A DNA stretch of 64,000 bases from Microvirga terrae (GTDB taxonomy: Bacteria > Pseudomonadota > Alphaproteobacteria > Rhizobiales > Beijerinckiaceae), in the NCBI RefSeq assembly GCF_013307435.2, contig NZ_CP102845.1, forward strand, positions 3,036,001 to 3,100,000, read 5' to 3'. This document shows positions 7,921 to 14,627 of the stretch, one piece after another. How positions within the stretch are numbered: position 1 is the first letter of the stretch; every line of letters begins with the position of its first letter. The notes beneath the pieces are model-generated. The model worked only from the letters and a program-made list of their open reading frames with translations. It had not been told where the DNA came from and made no database searches. Position numbers and translations under genes: made by a program.

Positions 7921-8000
7921 CACAGGTGCTGCTCTTTGACAGCGCACAGATCACAAACCCGCACCGCAGCGCGACGCTCCCCCGTCATCCGACCTCCGCC

Positions 8001-8091
8001 CGTCATGGCCGGCCCTGTGCCGGCCATCCCGATCCGGTGAGGCTCCGCGCTTCAGACAATCGGGATCACCGGCACAGGGCCGGTGATGACG
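8001..8091. repeat. Bipartite palindromic repeat, copy 3 (best conserved)
   Basis: Left arm from CGTCATGGCCGG to CATCCCGAT (8001-8033), right arm from ATCGGGATCACC to GATGACG (8059-8091). Each arm is a hairpin on its own. The loops CCTGT and ACAGG are reverse complements, and the two arms differ only at compensated positions (GG..CC against CA..TG). Confidence 0.85.
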
Positions 8092-8190
8092 CGGAGGATG
8101 CCCATCCCCTGCTACGCCGCCCTATCCGGGGGCCTGATCCTGGGACGGCCGTGTAGGCCTTGAGGGCAAGCGGATCACCTCACACGCTCC

Positions 8191-8219
8191 TTGACGGACG
8201 AACGAGGCGTTCTTTAAAT
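8191..8219 (+). promoter_or_regulatory. Candidate metY promoter
   Basis: TTGACG (8191-8196), a 17-base spacer and TTAAAT (8214-8219), leaving a leader of about 28 bases before the metY start. I looked for a SAM-II riboswitch, common before met genes in this group, and saw none; the leader would be too short to hold one. Confidence 0.5.
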
Positions 8220-8253
8220 AGAACGGAGTCTTATCCTTGAGGAACGTCCGACC

Positions 8254-9537
8254 ATGACCGACCGCCTGCCAGGCTTCAACACGCTCGCCATCCATGCCGG
8301 GGCGGCTCCCGATGCTGCGACGGGCGCCCGTGCGACGCCGATCTATCAGACCACCTCCTTCGTCTTCGACGACGTGGACCACGCGGCATCGCTCTTCGGC
8401 CTGCAGGCGTTCGGCAACATCTATTCGCGGATCGGAAACCCGACCTGCTCCGTCCTCGAGGAGCGCGTGGCCGCCCTGGAAGGCGGAACGGCCGCCCTGG
8501 CGGTGGCCTCCGGCCATGCGGCCGAGTTCCTGACCTTCCACACCCTGCTCCAGCCCGGCGACGAGTTCATCGCGGCCCGCAAGCTCTATGGAGGGTCGAT
8601 CAACCAGTTCAACCACGCCTACAAGAACTTCGGCTGGAACGTGGTCTGGGCCGATTCGGACGATCCGTCCTCCTTCGAGGCGGCCATCACGCCGAAAACC
8701 AAGGCGATCTTCGTCGAATCCATCGCCAATCCGGGCGGCGTGATCGTCGACCTGCAGGCGATCGCGGCCATCGCCAAGAAGCACCGCATCCCGTTCATCG
8801 TCGACAACACGATGGCGACCCCCTATCTGATCCGCCCCTTCGAGCACGGCGCGGACATCATCGTGCACTCGGCCACCAAGTTCCTCGGCGGCCACGGCAA
8901 CTCGGTCGGCGGCCTCATCGTGGACGGCGGCTCGTTCAACTTCGCGGGCGACGACCGCTATCCCATGCTGTCAAAGCCGCGTCCGGAATATGCCGGCATG
9001 GTTCTGGGCGAGACCTTCGGCAATTTCGGCTTCGCCATCGCGTGCCGCGTGCTCGGCCTGCGCGACCTCGGCCCGGCGCTCTCGCCCTTCAACGCCTTCC
9101 TGATCCTCAACGGCATCGAGACCCTGCCGCTGCGCATGCAGCGCCACTCGGACAACACGCTCGCCGTCGCCGAGCATCTGGCGGGCCACGACAAGATCTC
9201 CTGGGTCAGCTATCCGGGCCTGCGCTCGGACCGCTATCACAACCTCGCCAAGCAGTACTGCCCCAAGGGCGCCGGCGCGGTCTTCACCTTCGGCCTCAAG
9301 GGCGGCTACGAGGCCGGCGTGAAGCTCGTGTCGAACCTCAAGCTGTTCTCCCACCTGGCCAATATCGGCGACACCCGCTCCCTGGTCATCCACCCGGCTT
9401 CGACCACGCATCGTCAGCTCACCGACGAGCAGAAGACCCAGGCCGGAGCGGGCCCGGAGGTCGTGCGCCTCTCCATCGGCCTCGAGGACACGCAGGACCT
9501 GATCGACGACCTGAACCAGGCGCTCGATGCGGCGTAA
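8254..9537 (+). CDS. metY: O-acetylhomoserine aminocarboxypropyltransferase (O-acetylhomoserine sulfhydrylase)
   Basis: A protein of 427 residues, the full length of the MetY branch of the Cys/Met PLP-enzyme family. It makes homocysteine from O-acetylhomoserine and sulfide. Seen are the early motif [17 protein letters not shown], the PLP ring-stacking and phosphate region [10 protein letters not shown], the aspartate of [10 protein letters not shown], and the PLP lysine K209 in [11 protein letters not shown]. The long C-terminal half with [17 protein letters not shown] is typical of MetY rather than MetB/MetC. GAGGA lies about ten bases before the ATG. It stands alone, ending in front of the terminator at 9627-9652. 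Confidence 0.95.
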   Translation: MTDRLPGFNTLAIHAGAAPDAATGARATPIYQTTSFVFDDVDHAASLFGLQAFGNIYSRIGNPTCSVLEERVAALEGGTAALAVASGHAAEFLTFHTLLQPGDEFIAARKLYGGSINQFNHAYKNFGWNVVWADSDDPSSFEAAITPKTKAIFVESIANPGGVIVDLQAIAAIAKKHRIPFIVDNTMATPYLIRPFEHGADIIVHSATKFLGGHGNSVGGLIVDGGSFNFAGDDRYPMLSKPRPEYAGMVLGETFGNFGFAIACRVLGLRDLGPALSPFNAFLILNGIETLPLRMQRHSDNTLAVAEHLAGHDKISWVSYPGLRSDRYHNLAKQYCPKGAGAVFTFGLKGGYEAGVKLVSNLKLFSHLANIGDTRSLVIHPASTTHRQLTDEQKTQAGAGPEVVRLSIGLEDTQDLIDDLNQALDAA

Positions 9538-9570
9538 GCGATCCCTCGCGTTTCCGGTCCTCAGCCCGGC

Positions 9571-9594
9571 GTCACCGGCCCCCGTGCCGGTGAC
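9571..9594. repeat. Half-unit of the palindromic repeat
   Basis: A single hairpin GTCACCGGC-loop-GCCGGTGAC, matching the CA/TG-type arm of the bipartite elements but without a partner arm. Confidence 0.6.
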
Positions 9595-9626
9595 GACCGG
9601 AAGGGCAACCGAGAGCGATCGAACGA

Positions 9627-9652
9627 AAAGGGCGGCCCGAGAGCCGCCCTTT
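9627..9652. terminator. Bidirectional intrinsic terminator between metY and the ParA-like gene
   Basis: The stem AAAGGGCGGC/GCCGCCCTTT with loop CCGAGA is identical to the one at 4301-4326 and lies between two convergent genes. Confidence 0.8.
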
Positions 9653-9673
9653 CTGCCGAGATGAGACTGTTTC

Positions 9674-10348
9674 CTACGCGGCCCGGGACGCACCGGCCTT
9701 CTTGTAGGTGTTGTGGATCGCGTTCAGCGAGCGCTCCAGGGCCGTCCAGAGGCGGCCGATTTCCTCCGCCCCCTGTGAATTCGCATCATATTCCCGGGCT
9801 CCCTCGCCGGTCGCGAGCGAAAGCGTCAGCTCGGGACGGTGGGTGATCTGGCCGGCCCAGACCGGAACCTGGAGGGCGTTCAGGGCGCCGCGGGCGTCCG
9901 CAACCACGTGGGCCTCCGCGTCTCCGTGCCTGGCCGGAGCCGCGTTGATGACCGCCGCGTAGGGCTTGCGGTGCTCACGGGCGATGGCGACCGTGTCCTG
10001 GAGGGCCGCAATGTCGAACAGGCTCGCGCGGGTCGGAACGATCACCAGGGTGGCCTGCTTGATGGCCTCGGCCACGATGGACGACTTGTTCGGCGGCGTG
10101 TCGACGAGAACCCACTCGTAGCCTTCCCGCTTGGCGTCCCGGATGGCCTCGGCGATGTTGCGCACGTTGTGCTTCAGGCCCAGGTATTCCTGATTGCGGA
10201 TCTTGTGCCAGAGCGACAAGGAGCCCTGCGGATCGTTGTCAATCAGCAACGTGGGGCGTGAAGGATTGGCGATATAACTCGCCAGGTGAGCAGCGAGCGT
10301 GCTCTTCCCCGAGCCGCCTTTCCGCGAAGCAAAGACCAGCACATTCAT
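9674..10348 (-). CDS. ParA/MinD-family ATPase, orphan
   Basis: A protein of 224 residues. The deviant Walker A motif is at the N-terminus (RKGGSGKSTLAAHLAS), with LLIDNDPQGSLSLWH (A') and WVLVDTPPN (Walker B), all diagnostic for ParA-type ATPases that dimerise on nucleotide and position DNA or protein cargo. There is no ParB, no parS-like site and no partner gene beside it, so a plasmid-type partition role is unlikely. Similar orphan ParA proteins place chemoreceptor, carboxysome-like or cell-division cargo, but nothing here points to one. The start is supported by TGAGGAG seven bases upstream. Confidence 0.88.
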   Translation of the reverse strand: MNVLVFASRKGGSGKSTLAAHLASYIANPSRPTLLIDNDPQGSLSLWHKIRNQEYLGLKHNVRNIAEAIRDAKREGYEWVLVDTPPNKSSIVAEAIKQATLVIVPTRASLFDIAALQDTVAIAREHRKPYAAVINAAPARHGDAEAHVVADARGALNALQVPVWAGQITHRPELTLSLATGEGAREYDANSQGAEEIGRLWTALERSLNAIHNTYKKAGASRAA

Positions 10349-10806
10349 GCCTGACTCCTCATAAGCCTTTTCCGACAGCCCTGCCTTTAGGGGTTAAGCC
10401 TATCTTAATATTGTTCACCTGTAGCAGAGCAAGTACTGATTTCCTAATTCCCGCCGTATTCCCACTGCGATTTTCGAGGTCGACGGCCCCGATTGCCTTC
10501 CACGGGCCGCTGAGAGGCGAGCGGGCGCATGCCCTCCGGTGCCCCGAAAGCCTCCGAAATCCTTGTGCGGCTAGGACACGGGCGTTCGCAATTGTCGTCC
10601 ATAGAACGCCGGTGAAGCAGGCGAAGCCCGAGGCTCCCCGCTTCCCGCCGTCTGGGTCTCGCGACGGATTCCAGTCAAGCTTCATGGCGGATTGACCTCC
10701 CTGAAGCCCGGCTTGGGATCCTCGCCTGCAGCAGGATTTAGGACGCGGAACCACCGCTCCGCTTGGCCGTTAAGCTCCAGACTTCACAAGTCTTAGGAGC
10801 TGACAA
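10349..10806. other. 458-nt gap, one doubtful minus-strand frame
   Basis: No confident gene. A minus-strand frame of 108 codons (10685-10359) begins with GGGAGG nine bases before an ATG and ends ten bases before the ParA-like gene. Its codon use in the second half (CTA, TTA, ATA, AGG) is unlike the neighbours, and the protein (MKLDWNPSRDPDGGKRGASG...) has no family look. The region near 10380-10460 is AT-rich and may hold the ParA-gene promoter. Confidence 0.4.
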
Positions 10807-11214
10807 ATGTCCAAGAAGATCTTGTTTGCAGGTGCCCTTCTCGTGGCTCTCGCGCCGGTTGGCGCCTTCGCTCAGTCCGGCGGCGCGGCTGCCGGTGCGA
10901 CCACCGGTGCCGTCGGCGGCGCCATCGTGGGTGGCCCCGTGGGAGCCGTCGTCGGCGGCGTGACGGGCGCGATCGTCGGCGGTCTCGCCGACCAGCAGCA
11001 GCCGCAGTTCCGCCAGTACGTGGTGACCCAGGGCGTTCCGTCCTACCGCTACCAGGAAGAGGTTCGCGTCGGCGCGACCCTCCCGGCTTCCGGCGTGCAG
11101 TACTACGAGGTTCCGGCCGAATACGGCGTCAAGAACTATCGCTACACTGTCGTGAACGACACCCCGGTCCTGGTCGAGCCCGGCACCCGCCGCATCGTCC
11201 AGATCGTCCGCTAA
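10807..11214 (+). CDS. DUF1236 secreted protein with glycine-zipper segment
   Basis: A protein of 135 residues. A signal peptide of about 22 residues ends GAFAQ. Residues 25-65 are a glycine/alanine-rich zipper (AAAGATTGAVGGAIVGGPVG) that could insert in or lie on a membrane. Residues 70-135 are the DUF1236 unit: QYVVTQGVPSYRY, then VQYYEVPAEYGVKNYRYTVV and RRIVQIVR. The function is unknown; such proteins are abundant in Hyphomicrobiales and probably act in the periplasm. AGGAG lies six bases upstream of the ATG. A strong hairpin ends the transcript. Confidence 0.85.
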   Translation: MSKKILFAGALLVALAPVGAFAQSGGAAAGATTGAVGGAIVGGPVGAVVGGVTGAIVGGLADQQQPQFRQYVVTQGVPSYRYQEEVRVGATLPASGVQYYEVPAEYGVKNYRYTVVNDTPVLVEPGTRRIVQIVR

Positions 11215-11235
11215 CGTCTGCGGAAGCTGAGTTCC

Positions 11236-11257
11236 AGGGCGGCCTGACGGCCGCCCT
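11236..11257. terminator. Intrinsic terminator between DUF1236 gene and ctaA
   Basis: A perfect 9-bp stem AGGGCGGCC/GGCCGCCCT with TGAC loop between convergent genes, followed on the plus strand by CCTCTT. Confidence 0.7.
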
Positions 11258-11266
11258 CCTCTTATG

Positions 11267-12349
11267 TCAGGCCTTGCTCACCCGGGCATGAACGACCGCC
11301 ATCGCGAGGACCGCCATGGCGAAGACCTGATGGGCTAGCCCGGCCCAGAGCGGGACGGCCAGCAGCAGGGTGACGATGCCGAGAGCCATCTGGCCCAGCG
11401 CGAGGCCGGCCATGCCGGCTGCGCGACCGGCGGTGCTCGAAGCAGGGTCCTTCCGGCGAACGGACCATACATGCCAGAAGGCGAAAGCCACGATGGCATA
11501 GGCCACGAGACGGTGGTTGAACTGGACCAGCAGGACATTGTCGACGAAGTTCTCGATCCAGGGCTTGACCACGAACAGCGCCGAGGCCGGCGGAACGAGA
11601 GCTCCGTCCATGAGCGGCCAGGTGTTGTAGGTCAGGCCGGCTTTGGAGCCTGCGACAAGCCCTCCGAGGGCGATCTGGAACAGGATCAGCCCGACCAGGA
11701 TGCGGGGCGCATAGCCTGTCCGGACTTCCCGGCTCGCGGCCCCGGATCGGTCCTTCAACCCCGAGGCGACCCAGATGAGGCAGGCCAGGATGACGCTGGC
11801 GACCGTGAGATGCAGGGCGAGCTTGATGGGCGCGACCGCGGTCATGCCCGGCTCGAGGCCCGATGCTACCATGATCCACCCGATGGCGCCCTGGAGGCCG
11901 CCCAAGGCTCCGATCCCCAGGAGCGTCAGGGCCAGCCTGCCCTGGATGATCCCTCTGACCCAGAACCAGACCAGGGGCAGGAAGAAGACAAGGCCGATGA
12001 GACGGCCGAGCTGCCGGTGCCCCCATTCCCAGGCATAGATGAACTTGAACTCCGACAGGCTCATGCCCTTGTTGACGAGCTCATATTGCGAAATCTGCCG
12101 GTATTTCTCGAACTCGACCACCCAGGCCTGTTCGGTCAGCGGCGGAATGGCTCCGGTGACGGGCCTCCACTCCGTGATCGAAAGACCGGAGCCGGTCAGA
12201 CGCGTGGCGCCGCCGACCGCGACCATCAGGACGACCAGCGCCGCGAGGCAGTAGATCCAGGCGCGAACGGCGGACAGGGACCGGCTTCGAGGCACGCGCG
12301 CCAACGGCACGCCCTCGGTGGAGGCTGCGACAGCCATGCTCACTCTCAT
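11267..12349 (-). CDS. ctaA: Heme A synthase (COX15/CtaA family)
   Basis: A protein of 360 residues with about eight membrane segments. CtaA oxidises the C8 methyl of heme O to a formyl group, giving heme A for aa3-type oxidase. Seen are GGATRLTGSGLSITEWRP in the first loop, EWGHRQLGRLIG with a heme-ligating His, the second-half ligand regions KLALHLTVASVI and QFNHRLVAYAIV, and GLTYNTWPLMDG. It is the long alphaproteobacterial type. An in-frame ATG four codons later is also possible. No cytochrome oxidase genes are in the window. Confidence 0.93.
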   Translation of the reverse strand: MRVSMAVAASTEGVPLARVPRSRSLSAVRAWIYCLAALVVLMVAVGGATRLTGSGLSITEWRPVTGAIPPLTEQAWVVEFEKYRQISQYELVNKGMSLSEFKFIYAWEWGHRQLGRLIGLVFFLPLVWFWVRGIIQGRLALTLLGIGALGGLQGAIGWIMVASGLEPGMTAVAPIKLALHLTVASVILACLIWVASGLKDRSGAASREVRTGYAPRILVGLILFQIALGGLVAGSKAGLTYNTWPLMDGALVPPASALFVVKPWIENFVDNVLLVQFNHRLVAYAIVAFAFWHVWSVRRKDPASSTAGRAAGMAGLALGQMALGIVTLLLAVPLWAGLAHQVFAMAVLAMAVVHARVSKA

Positions 12350-12467
12350 CGTCGATTAGGGCTTGAACCCGGAATATGGACGTCACATAGAGGCTGTGCC
12401 TCGACGAGGCAATTCATGCCGGTGACGCACCATCGCGATCCGGTGGTGACGATGTGAGGATTTCGCC

Positions 12468-12677
12468 ATGGGCATTCGCTTGCGCAAGCTGATCGGCACA
12501 GTGGTGATGCTGGCCTTCATCATCTTCTACGCGCTGTTCGCGATGGCGGTCGCCGAGGGCCGGATCACGCAGGCCCCGAAGCTTCTTCAGACCGTCGCCT
12601 ACATCGTGCTCGGCCTGATCTGGATCGTCCCGCTCATGCCGCTGGTCCGCTGGATGGCGAAGCCCGACAAGTCCTAG
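12468..12677 (+). CDS. DUF2842 small membrane protein
   Basis: A protein of 69 residues with two membrane segments (about residues 8-28 and 40-58) and a short basic tail (RWMAKPDKS). The pattern RLRKLIGTVVMLAFIIFYAL then GLIWIVPLMPLVRWM is that of DUF2842, a family confined to alphaproteobacteria and of unknown function. It is often near ctaA, here divergent from it. GAGGA lies about eight bases upstream. Confidence 0.85.
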   Translation: MGIRLRKLIGTVVMLAFIIFYALFAMAVAEGRITQAPKLLQTVAYIVLGLIWIVPLMPLVRWMAKPDKS

Positions 12678-12725
12678 CGCAGCATCCTGCAGTCCGGACG
12701 AACGGCCTCAGGTCCGAGTTCGACC

Positions 12726-12920
12726 TTAGGCTCCGCCGATCCCCTCAATGATCGTGCCCGTGCCGCCGCAGATCGGACACGCCGTGGCGCCGATGCGGCC
12801 GCTGCCCTTACATTCAGGGCAGACATTCTCCCCTGCGCCCGGCGTTCCCGGCTCCGCCTGATCACCGGGATTGAGCTTCGTCTGATCGGATCCGGCTTGA
12901 TCTTTCGGTGTGCTGGTCAT
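12726..12920 (-). CDS. Mini zinc-binding protein with one DnaJ-type CxxCxGxG pair
   Basis: A protein of 64 residues. The N-terminal 35 residues are Pro/Gln/Asp-rich and probably disordered. The C-terminal part carries CPECKGSGRIG and CPICGGTGTI, the two CxxCxGxG half-sites that make one zinc centre in DnaJ. No J-domain or other DnaJ part is present. The role is unknown; a small redox or chaperone-like zinc module is an inference. The ATG at 12920 is chosen; an in-frame ATG at 12944 is possible and neither has a clear ribosome site. Confidence 0.7.
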   Translation of the reverse strand: MTSTPKDQAGSDQTKLNPGDQAEPGTPGAGENVCPECKGSGRIGATACPICGGTGTIIEGIGGA

Positions 12921-12983
12921 GGCTAAGCTCGCATGAGATGTCATGCGATCAACGCGGCAGCCGAATCCGGGTTTCTGTCACGG

Positions 12984-13012
12984 GAAAAGAAAAGGCCCGC
13001 CGGAAGCGGGCC
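12984..13012 (-). terminator. Intrinsic terminator of the gene at 13025
   Basis: GGCCCGC/GCGGGCC (12994-13000 with 13006-13012) is followed on the minus strand by TTTTCTTTTC. Confidence 0.75.
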
Positions 13013-13024
13013 ATCTCGAAAACC

Positions 13025-13387
13025 TCAGCGGCAGACCTGGCGGCTACGATGCTCCCAGCCCCAGCCGGGAACCCATTCCCGGTAACGCTCCGTGGAGCAG
13101 CGCTCCACATAGACCTCACGAACCGGGCGCTCGTAATAGACCGGCGCGGCCTCCTCGACATAGACCGGCGGCGGCGGCGGCGGGGGTGCGCGATAGACGA
13201 CCGGGGGCTGAGGCTGCGCGATGGCCGACCCGACGGCAGCGCCAACAGCGAGCCCTCCCAGCGCTCCGAGGGCCACAGCGGCCCCGGGAGACAGGCGATC
13301 ACGCGCTGCAGCCGGCTGGACGGCAGACAAGCCGGTGACGAGCGCCAGAGCCGCGGCAGTCCCGGAAACTAGACGAAAGACCTTCAT
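13025..13387 (-). CDS. Secreted glycine-zipper / proline-rich small protein
   Basis: A protein of about 120 residues. The signal peptide ends QPAAA. A Gly/Ala zipper follows (GAAVALGALGGLAVGAAVGS), then a poly-proline stretch (YRAPPPPPPPVYV), a Tyr/Val/Glu segment, and a C-terminal end with two cysteines (RCSTERYREWVPGWGWEH). I do not recognise a named family; it resembles the periplasmic YMGG/RcnB-like surface proteins common in this order. The ATG at 13387 is used; two Met codons lie just upstream in frame. Confidence 0.7.
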   Translation of the reverse strand: MKVFRLVSGTAAALALVTGLSAVQPAAARDRLSPGAAVALGALGGLAVGAAVGSAIAQPQPPVVYRAPPPPPPPVYVEEAAPVYYERPVREVYVERCSTERYREWVPGWGWEHRSRQVCR

Positions 13388-13571
13388 GATCATCACCTAC
13401 GAGCGGAGAAAGGCCGCATGCCTTCCTCTTCATGCCATGAGATATACTGTTCAAAACCTCTCCGAAAGCTGAACAGAATGTGGCAAAGCTTGGGCTTGGG
13501 CCAAACTTGCCAGAATGGTGATCAAGCTCTTAAGGGCCACATTCCCGGTTCGAGATCCAAGCCGGCGCCGT

Positions 13572-14615
13572 TCATGCGCTGGTGCTGCGCAGCGGCACCG
13601 ACAGCAGGACCCGGACGAGATCCGCCTGCCGATTGGTATCGGTCTTTCGGAACAGGTTCTTGAGATGGAAAACCACCGTGGTCTGGGCGACTTCCAGCTC
13701 CTCGGCGATCTGATCGAGGCGCTTGCCATCGATCAGCATGAGAGCGACCCGGGTTTCCGATGGGGTGAGGCTATAGAGCCTCACGAGCGTGTCACCCGAG
13801 ACCTTTGCCCGCTGCTCGGTGTCGATCAGGAGCAGGACGACGGCCTCCGGCCTCTCCTCGGCGGAGAACCGTTGCCCCGGAATCAGGACGAGATAAGGCC
13901 GGCCGCCGGATATCCGCGGGAACGAGACGATCTCGTCGAGGGATTCCTCCTCGAAAGCCTTCTCGATGGACGAATGGAGCTTGCTGTTCTGCTTTGCCAC
14001 CGAGCCCTTCAGGATCCCTTGGGAGACGCTCAGCCCATCGCCTTCGGCCAGGATTCGCTGCGCCTCCTTGTTCATCACGCGGACGGCGCCCGCTTCGTCG
14101 ACGATCACGACGCCGACCAGAAATCGGTCGAACGCGAAGGTGGCCTTGTAGAGCGCGTCGACCGTGCGTCCCTTGGCGGATTTCAGAATTTCCTGCCAGG
14201 ATTCTTCAGCCCGGTGGACGGCGCTCGTCTGAACCCGGACGACCTGGTCGAGGCGGGCCGCTATGGTCGCGAGCAGGATCTCGTAGTCGATCGGCTTGAC
14301 GAGATAGTCGTCCGCTCCTGCCTGCTTGCCGCTGAGAACGTCATTGCGTTCCGCCAAGGCGGTCAGGAAGATGAACGGGATATCGGCCATCGTCCCCTGG
14401 TCGCGTAAGGCTTTGAGCACATCATAGCCGCCGAGGCCCGGCATCGTGATATCACAGAGGACGAGATCGGGACGGTACCGCTCGAGGAGGCTGAGCGCCT
14501 CGCTGCCGTTCGCGGCCTGGAACACGCGGTAATTGGCCGCCTCCAGTTCCTCTGCGATATCGCCTCGCAGGTCGTCTTCGTCTTCAACGCAAAGTATTGT
14601 TTTTTGATCGTTCAT
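13572..14615 (-). CDS. Response regulator: REC, PAS-like middle, LuxR-type HTH
   Basis: A protein of 347 residues. Residues 3-125 are a receiver domain with acidic pocket CVEDEDD, phospho-acceptor D55 (LVLCDITMPG), a Thr switch (FLTAL) and K in DDYLVKPID. Residues 155-265 look like a PAS-type sensor segment (VGVVIVDEAGAVRVMN). The last 65 residues are a LuxR/NarL helix-turn-helix (YSLTPSETRVALMLIDGKR, then VVFHLKNLFRKT). It probably activates transcription when phosphorylated by the kinase upstream. The kinase stop codon is followed directly by an in-frame GTG, so 14627 is an alternative start; the ATG at 14615 matches usual receiver ends better. Confidence 0.88.
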   Translation of the reverse strand: MNDQKTILCVEDEDDLRGDIAEELEAANYRVFQAANGSEALSLLERYRPDLVLCDITMPGLGGYDVLKALRDQGTMADIPFIFLTALAERNDVLSGKQAGADDYLVKPIDYEILLATIAARLDQVVRVQTSAVHRAEESWQEILKSAKGRTVDALYKATFAFDRFLVGVVIVDEAGAVRVMNKEAQRILAEGDGLSVSQGILKGSVAKQNSKLHSSIEKAFEEESLDEIVSFPRISGGRPYLVLIPGQRFSAEERPEAVVLLLIDTEQRAKVSGDTLVRLYSLTPSETRVALMLIDGKRLDQIAEELEVAQTTVVFHLKNLFRKTDTNRQADLVRVLLSVPLRSTSA

Positions 14616-14627
14616 TGGAGCAGTCAC

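Larger units (their letters stand above)
7225..8253. other. 1-kb intergenic region with two palindromic elements and a possible small RNA
   Basis: No supportable protein gene; the open frames here run through palindromes and have no family look. Positions 7330-7500 are a pyrimidine-rich stretch with repeated CCCTCCGTCCGT-like words. Palindromic elements lie at 7501-7590 and 8001-8091. Between them is a strong promoter sequence (7638-7666) followed by hairpins. The metY promoter candidate is at 8191-8219. Confidence 0.6.

Noticed and set aside
7648..8040. 130-codon plus-strand frame in the metY upstream region
   Set aside because: It reads through the candidate RNA hairpins and into a palindromic element, with a composition typical of non-coding DNA in this window.
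8160..8253. SAM-II riboswitch before metY
   Set aside because: The characteristic pseudoknot words are absent and the promoter candidate leaves a leader of only about 28 bases.
10359..10685. 108-codon minus-strand frame ending ten bases before the ParA-like gene
   Set aside because: It has a good Shine-Dalgarno sequence, but codon use is atypical in the second half and the protein matches nothing I know; kept only as a note in the gap entry.
12412..12452. Possible further copy of the palindromic repeat before the DUF2842 gene
   Set aside because: CCGGTGACG words are present but the arms do not pair properly; at most a decayed remnant.
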